8,349 bases of DNA from Rhizobiaceae bacterium (lineage in GTDB: Bacteria; Pseudomonadota; Alphaproteobacteria; Rhizobiales; Rhizobiaceae). This document shows, in pieces, positions 1 to 5,393 of the stretch (the first letter of the stretch is position 1; the number at the start of each line of letters is the position of its first letter). The stretch spans positions 1 to 8,349 of the forward strand of contig JACMIV010000288.1 of assembly GCA_014380965.1 (NCBI GenBank), in the 5' to 3' direction. A program made the translations under genes and the position numbers. The notes beneath the pieces were generated by a model. The model was not told where the DNA came from. It worked only from the letters and a program-made list of their open reading frames with translations, and did not search any database.

Positions 1-1
1 C

Positions 2-1246
2 AACAACGCCGAGGCGGCCGCAGGACGCAGCGAGTTCACGGTCAGCACGACAACCCCCGGCACCACCACTACCCTGATCTTCACGACCGCCGCTACAGGC
101 TCGCTGTCCAACCCGGCGGTCTTCAACCTGCGTGACATTACGGTCAAGGATGCCGACGGTCTTGCGAAGAACGTCGCCGGCGGTGACCTGTTGACGGGCT
201 TCACGGAGTCCACCGCCGCGACCTTCACCACCGCCGCCCCGATCGTCTTCACCGGCATTGCGGCGACCGACAAGGTGGCCTTCGACCTGACGATCGATGG
301 CGCCTCCGTCAAGACGACGGTTGTTGCCGGTAACGGCACGGGTAGCGCCAACATCGCCAACCTCGTGAACTCGCTCAACAGCGACGCTACGTTCGCCAGC
401 GTCGCCACCGCCTCTATCGGTGCCACCAACGAGTTGGTGATAACGTCGGGCACAACGGGCACGTCCAGCGGCGCCGTGATCAACTCGGTTGGTTTCTTCG
501 ACTCGACCGGCACGGTCAAGACGCTCGCCACCGCCTCGGCCTTCTCGAACGTCCAGGCCGCGGCGACCACCACCGGCACGTCCTTTATCGACGTGACGCT
601 CGATGAAGACGACAATATCGTCTTCGACATCAACGTGAACGGAGTCGGCACCAAGACGGTCAAGATCGATCGCGATCTGGTCAACGAAACGCTCGACATC
701 ACGACCGGCTACATCGACACCATCGCCAACTACAAGCTGGTGCTGGACGCTGCTCTGACCAATGCCGGCGTCGTCGGCGTGACGACCACGGCCGGCTCCA
801 CGGCTATCACCTTCTCGACGACCAGCACGTCGGGCACGGATGCCACCATCGTCGTTACCGACCTTGTCGCCAGCAAAGGCGGAAATCAGCTGTCGGTGGA
901 TGCGATCGACATCTCCGACGATGGCCTTGCCGCTGTCGGCGTGACCACCGGCGACCAGGTCAAGGCGGTCCTCACCGCCTATATCAGCCTCGTCAACACC
1001 GCCATCACGAGCGTGACAGAGGCTGCGTCGAACCTCGGTTCGGTCGCCAGCCGTATCGAGCTTCAGAGCTCGTTCGTTGACACCATCATCGACACGATCG
1101 AAGAAGGCGTCAGCAACCTCATCGATGCGGATCTCTCGGAAGAGTCGACCCGCCTCCAGGCGCTCCAGACCAAGCAGCAGCTGGGCATCCAGGCGCTGTC
1201 GATCGCGAACGCCTCGACGCAGAACGTGCTTGCCCTTTTCCAGTAG
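2..1246 (+). CDS. Flagellin, 5'-truncated by window edge (variable region and C-terminal D1/D0 domain)
   Basis: The filament subunit, exported through the flagellar type III channel and polymerised outside the cell. The frame is open from base 2 to the TAG at 1244-1246, giving about 414 residues with no start, so the gene begins before the window. A TTG at 191 is only an internal codon, since the frame reads well upstream of it. The C-terminal ~100 residues (from about 932) are classic flagellin D1/D0: helical, with LGSVASRIELQSSF, then LIDADLSEESTRLQALQTKQQLG (key residues D-A-D, E-E-S-T-R-L-Q-A-L-Q) and an ending ASTQNVLALFQ. The preceding part is a Thr/Ser/Ala/Gly-rich beta-type variable domain. 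No cysteine is seen, which is usual for flagellins. Rhizobial genomes often hold several flagellins, so no paralogue letter is assigned. A strong terminator follows. Family call is very secure; the total length is unknown. Confidence 0.95.
   Translation, partial: NNAEAAAGRSEFTVSTTTPGTTTTLIFTTAATGSLSNPAVFNLRDITVKDADGLAKNVAGGDLLTGFTESTAATFTTAAPIVFTGIAATDKVAFDLTIDGASVKTTVVAGNGTGSANIANLVNSLNSDATFASVATASIGATNELVITSGTTGTSSGAVINSVGFFDSTGTVKTLATASAFSNVQAAATTTGTSFIDVTLDEDDNIVFDINVNGVGTKTVKIDRDLVNETLDITTGYIDTIANYKLVLDAALTNAGVVGVTTTAGSTAITFSTTSTSGTDATIVVTDLVASKGGNQLSVDAIDISDDGLAAVGVTTGDQVKAVLTAYISLVNTAITSVTEAASNLGSVASRIELQSSFVDTIIDTIEEGVSNLIDADLSEESTRLQALQTKQQLGIQALSIANASTQNVLALFQ
263..856 (+). repeat. 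Two diverged IN-like modules in the flagellin variable domain
   Basis: Two stretches of the translated variable region align with each other. Module 1 (about 263-484) has KVAFDLTIDG, then NLVNSLNSDATFASVATAS, then ELVITSGTTGTSSGAVI. Module 2 (about 605-856) has NIVFDINVNG, then LVLDAALTNAGVVGVTTTAG, then AITFSTTSTSGTDATIVV. The order (beta strand with an [ID]-[DN]-G turn, a helix, a V-T/S-strand, then an S/T-T-S-G strand) resembles the flagellin hook-IN motif found in the outer domains of long flagellins. The repeat is visible only at protein level and the spacing differs, so it is an old duplication. Such modules should sit on the outer filament surface. The IN assignment is by eye. Confidence 0.45.
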
Positions 1247-1315
1247 GCCGCTCGGAACCTAACAACACTGGTGGCGTCCTTCTCAATTAAAGCCACCGCG
1301 CGGCTGAGTCCCTTG

Positions 1316-1355
1316 CACCCCCCGGATCTGTTCGATCCGGGGGGTGTTTTGTTTT
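1316..1355 (+). terminator. Rho-independent terminator of the flagellin gene
   Basis: A perfect 13-bp stem (CACCCCCCGGATC at 1316-1328 with GATCCGGGGGGTG at 1334-1346) encloses a 5-nt loop (TGTTC) and is followed by TTTTGTTTT at 1347-1355. It lies 70 bp after the flagellin stop. The minus strand lacks a U tract on the other side, so it acts for plus-strand transcripts. It isolates the highly expressed flagellin mRNA from the fliF operon. Confidence 0.93.
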
Positions 1356-1577
1356 AACGGCGCTATCTCCCACTCTTGCGTTCCGCTGCCTGGCGAAGGT
1401 ACGCGCGAACGCATCGTTCTAGAACACGGTGATGAGAGCGATGCCTGCGGCATCGGGCAGGCGGCGGCCTTGCTCCCAATCCCGAAGCCTGCCGACACGA
1501 CGCGACACATCTCCCGTGACGCCGATGTAGAGCATCCCGTTCCGCTGGCTTGCCAAGATGTAGGCGTGTCCGGCCAT
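1356..1577 (-). pseudogene. Decayed GIY-YIG nuclease-like gene (N-terminal half plus remnants)
   Basis: On the minus strand an ATG at 1577-1575 opens a 52-codon frame ending at TAG 1421-1419. Its start reads MAGHAYILASQRNGMLYIGV followed by TGDVSRRV. This matches the N-terminus of small stand-alone GIY-YIG proteins (Y-[VI]-Y-I-L-A-S-x-x-N-G-T-L-Y-I-G-V-T-x-D-L-x-R-R-V), with both motif tyrosines (Y6, Y17) and the Arg after YIG (R26) present. A GGGGGAT ribosome-site-like stretch precedes the ATG. The family is about 90-100 residues, so this frame is half length. Reading through the stop gives NDAFARTFARQRN, like the family's HDSxxxAIxREKxxK segment. A shifted frame then gives EWEIAPLKQNTP, like WKIALIExxNP. 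The usual catalytic Glu is not seen (Gln in the read-through) and the His after RRV is missing. This suggests nonsense and frameshift decay, so an active nuclease is unlikely. A short expressed peptide cannot be excluded. Confidence 0.6.
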
Positions 1578-1700
1578 GCGTGACGATCCCCCGATGACGA
1601 TCGCGTTTCAAGGTCGTTTCAACGACTGCGCCCGCCCATCACGTCCGCACAAGCTTCGTCCGCCAATTTGCCGCCAGTGCAATCACCTGAGTCAAAACAG
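1578..1700 (+). promoter_or_regulatory. Presumed fliF operon promoter/operator region
   Basis: The flagellin transcript is terminated at 1355 and the next plus-strand gene starts at 1711, so the fliF operon promoter should lie here. Two direct-repeat pairs are clustered at its 5' side: TGACGATC at 1581-1588 and 1595-1602 (14-bp period), and CGTTTCAA at 1604-1611 and 1615-1622 (11-bp period). The 11-bp period puts the CGTTTCA copies on the same face of the helix, as in sites for OmpR/PhoB-family activators. No convincing sigma-70 or sigma-54 hexamers were found downstream, so the transcription start is not placed. An activator-dependent promoter is inferred, not shown. Confidence 0.45.
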
Positions 1701-1702
1701 GC

Positions 1703-1706
1703 GGGA
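1703..1706 (+). promoter_or_regulatory. Weak ribosome binding site that fixes the fliF start
   Basis: GGGA inside GCGGGAC lies 4 nt before the ATG at 1711. The spacing is short, but the ATG is the one that gives a normal FliF N-terminus. The upstream in-frame ATGs at 1576 and 1594 would add up to 45 residues with no FliF character. Confidence 0.4.
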
Positions 1707-1710
1707 CTTC

Positions 1711-3402
1711 ATGGCAATCGTCGGCGGCGTACAAGCCCAACAGATACTCGACAATTTGGGTGCGCTCGGCGCGCGCAAGCTCGGTGCGATGGCGATCATC
1801 GGGCTCCTGGTCGTCGCCGTCGTCGGTCTCGGCGCCTATTATCTCTCGCGGCCGGACATGGAGGTCCTCTATACCGGCCTCGACCGCCAGGACGTGACGC
1901 GCATCGGCTCGGCGCTGACGGAAGCCGGCATCAATTTCGACGTCAATTCGGCCGGCGACACGGTCTCGACGCCCTTCTCGCAGACGGGCAGCGCGCGGAT
2001 GCTGCTTGCAGAAAAAGGTCTCCCGCGCTCGGAAAACGCCGGCTACGAGCTCTTCGACGCGCTCGGCTCCATGGGCCTCACCTCCTTCATGCAGGAGGTG
2101 ACGCGGGTGAGGGCGATGGAGGGAGAACTCGCCCGGACGATCCAGACACTGAAGGACGTGCGTGCCGCGCGCGTCCACATCGTCCTTCCCGAGCCCGGAA
2201 CGTTCCGGCGCGAGATGCAGAAGCCGTCGGCGAGCGTCGTCATCCGCACCGACAATGCCGAGGGTTTCGCCTCGGCGCAGTCGATCCGCCATCTCGTCGC
2301 CTCCGCCATTCCCGGCATGAACGTCGACGAGGTCACGGTCCTCAACACCGACGGAACGCTGCTCGCTTCGGGCGACGATTCGCTCTCGGCGGCACCCTCC
2401 AAGCTCCTCGGCATCGAGGGCATCGTCTCGCGCAGCGTCGAGGATTCGATCCGCAGAACGCTCGCCCCCTATCTCGGCATCGGCAACTTCCAGTCGAGCG
2501 TGACGGCACGCCTCGACACGGACCAGAAGAGCACCAGCGCGCGCACCTTCGACCCGGACGGTCGCGTCGAGCGCTCCACCCGAACGGTCCGCGAGACCGG
2601 CCAGACCAACGACAAGGAAGCCAATCCCGCCGCGACCGTCGAGCAGAACGTTCCCGAGAACGCCGAGGGGGCAGGTTCGGGCACCGAGTCGTCCGAAGCC
2701 AAGGAGCGCCGCGAGGAACTCACCAACTACGAGATCAACGAGACGACGACGCAGACCGTCAGCCAGGGCTACGACGTCGAGCGCCTCAGCGTCGCCGTCG
2801 TCGTCAACCGTACCCGCCTCAAGGAAACCATCGGGGCCGAGGCGACGGACGCGCAGGTCGAGGCATCCATCGCCCAGATCAAGACGCTCGTCGCGTCCGC
2901 GTCCGGCTTCACGGAAGCGCGCGGCGACCAGCTCGAAGTCACCGCGGTCGACTTCCTGTCGACCGGACAGGAGCTTGCGCCGGTCGAGCCGGTCGGCATC
3001 GGCGAAATGCTGATGCGCCAGTCGGGAACGCTTATCAACGCGCTGACCATCCTCGTCGTCGCCGTCCTCCTCATCTGGTTCGGCCTGAAGCCCGCCATCC
3101 GCGCCATCGCCACCCCGGCAGCCTCCGCCGCCGACGGCTCGATCGAGCTCGAAAACGCCGGCATGGGCGGCTTCGGCGGAGACATGGCCGGCATGGGGGG
3201 CGGCATGCTCGGCAATGACATGGGCGGCGACATGTTCGCCGGCACCAACTTCGGCGGCGGCGAGAGCGACGGGCTCCTCGAAGACCTCGCCTCGAGCCGA
3301 GCGAACTCCCCGCAGGCCCGCCTCGAGAAACTCATCGACTTCGACGAAGCGCAGGCCGCGTCGATCCTGAAACACTGGATTCACCAGAAAGAGGCGGCAT
3401 AA
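1711..3402 (+). CDS. fliF: Flagellar MS-ring protein FliF
   Basis: Forms the MS ring in the inner membrane, the first structure of the basal body and the mount for the FliG rotor. With the start at 1711 (MAIVGGVQAQ) the protein has 563 residues, the usual length. In order: a first membrane helix at about 25-44; YscJ/FliF ring-building motifs at about 48-218 (PDMEVLYTGL, STPFSQTGSARMLLAEKGLP, ENAGYELFD, RAARVHIVLPE, SASVVIR); the FliF C-terminal periplasmic domain at about 245-430 with NYEINETTTQ at 339; a second membrane helix at about 440-459 (ALTILVVAVLLIWFGLKP); a Gly/Met-rich linker at 484-517; and a terminal FliG-binding segment at 536-563 (ARLEKLIDFDEAQAASILKHW). A longer in-frame start at 1576 is rejected because it overlaps the antisense GIY-YIG remnant and adds a Cys/Pro/Arg-rich leader unlike FliF. 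First gene of the operon; a 3-bp gap precedes the next start. Confidence 0.96.
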   Translation: MAIVGGVQAQQILDNLGALGARKLGAMAIIGLLVVAVVGLGAYYLSRPDMEVLYTGLDRQDVTRIGSALTEAGINFDVNSAGDTVSTPFSQTGSARMLLAEKGLPRSENAGYELFDALGSMGLTSFMQEVTRVRAMEGELARTIQTLKDVRAARVHIVLPEPGTFRREMQKPSASVVIRTDNAEGFASAQSIRHLVASAIPGMNVDEVTVLNTDGTLLASGDDSLSAAPSKLLGIEGIVSRSVEDSIRRTLAPYLGIGNFQSSVTARLDTDQKSTSARTFDPDGRVERSTRTVRETGQTNDKEANPAATVEQNVPENAEGAGSGTESSEAKERREELTNYEINETTTQTVSQGYDVERLSVAVVVNRTRLKETIGAEATDAQVEASIAQIKTLVASASGFTEARGDQLEVTAVDFLSTGQELAPVEPVGIGEMLMRQSGTLINALTILVVAVLLIWFGLKPAIRAIATPAASAADGSIELENAGMGGFGGDMAGMGGGMLGNDMGGDMFAGTNFGGGESDGLLEDLASSRANSPQARLEKLIDFDEAQAASILKHWIHQKEAA

Positions 3403-3405
3403 GAC

Positions 3406-4233
3406 ATGATACCTCTCGCTCAATATTTCGCCGACACGAGCGGCGACGACTTCACCCCCTTCCAGCCCGCCACCGTCCGCAAGCCCGCGCAGAGCCGGCG
3501 CCAGCCGGAGGCCCTGACGGTCCTGCAGCCGAAATCCTTGGCCTCGTCCCCGGCCAAGTCCTCGGTGAGGCCGCTGAAGGCGATCGTGCAGAAGCCGCAC
3601 GAAGCCGCGCCCCGTATCGCGACCGAGCCGCGCGTGTCCCTTCGCGAGGTGGAGGCCGAGCGTGCGTCCTGGGCGGTCGAGCGTAAGGCGCAGTCGTTGG
3701 CCCTCGAAGAAGCGGTCGAGGCCGCCCGTCTCGACGGGATTGAAGTTGGCCGGGCGCTTGCCCGCAACGAGATGGAAGCCGAACAGAGCGGCCGCATCGA
3801 AGAGGTGCGCCTCCAGATCGCGAACGATCACGGCGTCGCGCTCGCCTCGGCGCGCGTCGAATGGACCGAGGCGCAAGCAGATCGGCTTGCCGATCTCCTC
3901 ATCCTCCAGGTCGCCATTCTCGAGGAGACGATCAAGCTCAGCCTGACCAACGTCCTGCGCCCGCTCGCGCTCGACACCCGCCGCCAGCAGACCCTCGACG
4001 AACTCGTCGCGGCGGTGCGCACCATCGCGCTCGACGGCATGGCCTACAAGATCGCCGCTTCCGGGCCGACCGACCTCCTCGCCGCACTGGAAGACAGGCT
4101 CGGCGACCATGCGAAACTGCTCTCCTTCGAGAACGACGACACGCAGGCCGACATCCGCATCGACGCCGACAACACCGTCATCGAGACCCGCCTCGCATCC
4201 TGGCGCCTCGCGCTTGAAGAGGCGCTGACGTGA
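3406..4233 (+). CDS. FliH-like flagellar export/assembly protein
   Basis: A 275-residue cytoplasmic protein with no signal peptide or membrane helix. Residues 1-75 are Pro/Ala/Lys/Ser-rich and probably disordered. Residues 78-175 are charged and helical, probably coiled coil (VSLREVEAERASWAVERKAQ onward). Residues 165-275 look like a FliH/HrpE C-terminal domain: a helix LQVAILEETIKLSLTNVLRP, then YKIAASGPTDLLAALEDRL, then the strand pair ADIRIDADNTVIETRLASW, which parallels the family's D-x-x-[LI]-x-x-G-x-C-x-[VI]-E-T block. FliH binds and restrains the export ATPase FliI and links it to the C ring. The Trp-containing N-terminal docking motif of enteric FliH is not visible, and fliI is not in the window. 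GAGGCGG at 3391-3397 gives an ideal ribosome site 8 nt before the ATG. Sandwiched between fliF and motB with a 4-bp overlap into motB, it is clearly a flagellar gene. The FliH assignment is by pattern only. Confidence 0.72.
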   Translation: MIPLAQYFADTSGDDFTPFQPATVRKPAQSRRQPEALTVLQPKSLASSPAKSSVRPLKAIVQKPHEAAPRIATEPRVSLREVEAERASWAVERKAQSLALEEAVEAARLDGIEVGRALARNEMEAEQSGRIEEVRLQIANDHGVALASARVEWTEAQADRLADLLILQVAILEETIKLSLTNVLRPLALDTRRQQTLDELVAAVRTIALDGMAYKIAASGPTDLLAALEDRLGDHAKLLSFENDDTQADIRIDADNTVIETRLASWRLALEEALT

Positions 4234-5393
4234 GCCAGACCGCGCCCGTACCCCATGCCCAAAACCAGATCATCATCGTCAAGCGCGGCGGCGGTGGCGA
4301 GGACGGCCATCATGGCGGCGCCTGGAAGATCGCGTTCGCCGACTTCATGACGGCGATGATGGCCTTCTTCCTCGTGATGTGGCTGACGAGCGTCTCCGAC
4401 GAGGCGACGAAGAAACAGATCGCGCAGTACTTCAACCCGATCAAGCTGAACAGCGCCTCGCCGGAGACGCTGGGTCTTCAGGACGGTACCAACACGCCCT
4501 CGAAACCCGCCCCCGCCAGCCAGGGCGGCGAGGTGAAGGATGGAGGCAATCCCGACGAGAAGCCGATGAGCGGAGCTGAGTCCGGAGGCGAGGAACAGGC
4601 GCTGTTTCGCGATCCTTACGCGGTCCTCGCCGAGATCGCGGCCGAGGGCGGGCAGGGCGTCCGGGACGGCGTCGCGGGCGTTCCCGACGGGTCCGGCCTT
4701 CCCGGCCTCAACGGCGGCGAGGCCTATCGCGACCCGTTCGATCCGACGTCCTGGCAGCTCTCGCCCAACGCCGAGGTGAAGGCACCCGAGGATACCGACC
4801 TCAAGTCGACCGAGTTTGCGACCGCGGACGGCCTGCCGGCGACGACCGTCACCGAGGTCGTGCCGCCGATTCCGGAAGCCAAACCCGCCGAGCCCGCGGA
4901 GCCCGACGTACCCGCATTGTCGAAGGCCGAGGCGGACGCCGCTGCCCTCAAGGCCGAGATCGAGAAGAGCATCGCCGGGGCAAGCCCCGGCTCGGCGCCC
5001 GGCATCGAGGTCAAGGCCGGGGAGGGCGGGATAACCATTTCGCTCGCCGACAGCCTGACCTCGGGAATGTTCGAGATCGGCTCGGCCAAGCCGACGGCGC
5101 AGGCCGTGGCTCTCGTGGAGACCATCGCCAAACTTTTGGGCGAGCGTGAGGGCCAGGTCGTCGTTCGGGGCCACACGGACTCGCGCCCCTATGCCGGCGA
5201 AGAGTACGACAACTGGCGCCTTTCGGCGGCGCGCGCGCAGTTCGCCTACTACATGCTGGTCCGCGGTGGCCTCGACGAAAAGCGCGTGACCAGCATCGAG
5301 GGCTTCGCCGACCGCCAGCCGAAGGACGCCGCCAACCCCGAGAGCGCCGTCAACAGACGCATCGAGATCCTGCTCAAAGAGCCCGCCGCATGA
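4230..5393 (+). CDS. motB: Flagellar stator protein MotB
   Basis: The peptidoglycan-anchored half of the MotA/MotB proton-driven stator. The 387-residue protein starts with GTG at 4230, overlapping the previous stop (GTGA). GAAGAGG at 4216-4222 lies 7 nt upstream and supports this start. Residues 14-31 are a basic and Gly/His-rich cytoplasmic stretch. The single membrane helix is about 33-53 (WKIAFADFMTAMMAFFLVMW), with D38 as the proton-binding Asp. Residues 60-260 are a long Pro/Gly/Asp/Glu-rich periplasmic linker holding two related motifs, RDPY (127-130) and RDPF (167-170). The C-terminal OmpA-like peptidoglycan-binding domain covers about 275-385, with VVVRGHTDSRPY at 310-321, NWRLSAARA at 328-336 and NRRIEILL at 375-382. 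The linker is much longer than in enteric MotB, as is usual where MotC is present. motA is absent; in rhizobia it lies elsewhere in the flagellar region. Confidence 0.96.
   Translation: MSQTAPVPHAQNQIIIVKRGGGGEDGHHGGAWKIAFADFMTAMMAFFLVMWLTSVSDEATKKQIAQYFNPIKLNSASPETLGLQDGTNTPSKPAPASQGGEVKDGGNPDEKPMSGAESGGEEQALFRDPYAVLAEIAAEGGQGVRDGVAGVPDGSGLPGLNGGEAYRDPFDPTSWQLSPNAEVKAPEDTDLKSTEFATADGLPATTVTEVVPPIPEAKPAEPAEPDVPALSKAEADAAALKAEIEKSIAGASPGSAPGIEVKAGEGGITISLADSLTSGMFEIGSAKPTAQAVALVETIAKLLGEREGQVVVRGHTDSRPYAGEEYDNWRLSAARAQFAYYMLVRGGLDEKRVTSIEGFADRQPKDAANPESAVNRRIEILLKEPAA

Noticed and set aside
191..1246. Flagellin starting at the TTG at 191
   Set aside because: The frame is open and flagellin-like from base 2, and a flagellin needs an N-terminal D0/D1 helix that is absent here. 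The true start is before the window.
1270..1297. Inverted repeat GGTGGC / GCCACC before the flagellin terminator
   Set aside because: Only 6 bp with a 16-nt loop and no U tract; too weak to call a terminator or operator, though it could fold in the mRNA 3' end.
1344..1583. 79-codon plus-strand open frame between the flagellin and fliF
   Set aside because: It begins within the terminator stem and runs opposite the GIY-YIG remnant. No ribosome site and no recognisable protein.
1576..1710. A 45-codon N-terminal extension of fliF from the ATG at 1576
   Set aside because: It is Cys/Pro/Arg-rich without FliF similarity, overlaps the antisense GIY-YIG remnant and the direct repeats. The ATG at 1711 gives a normal FliF N-terminus and length.
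1623..1710. Search for sigma-70 (TTGCCG at 1668-1673) or sigma-54 promoter elements before fliF
   Set aside because: No matching -10 at 16-18 bp and no GG-N10-GC element in a fitting place; a promoter probably exists but cannot be placed.
1668..3218. 516-codon plus-strand open frame inside fliF in another frame
   Set aside because: Extremely Arg/Pro/His-rich shadow of fliF with no protein-like segments.
1639..4110. 823-codon minus-strand open frame across fliF and the fliH-like gene
   Set aside because: It is the antisense shadow expected from GC-rich codon bias: Arg/Gly/Leu-rich, with no recognisable domain, over two well-supported genes.
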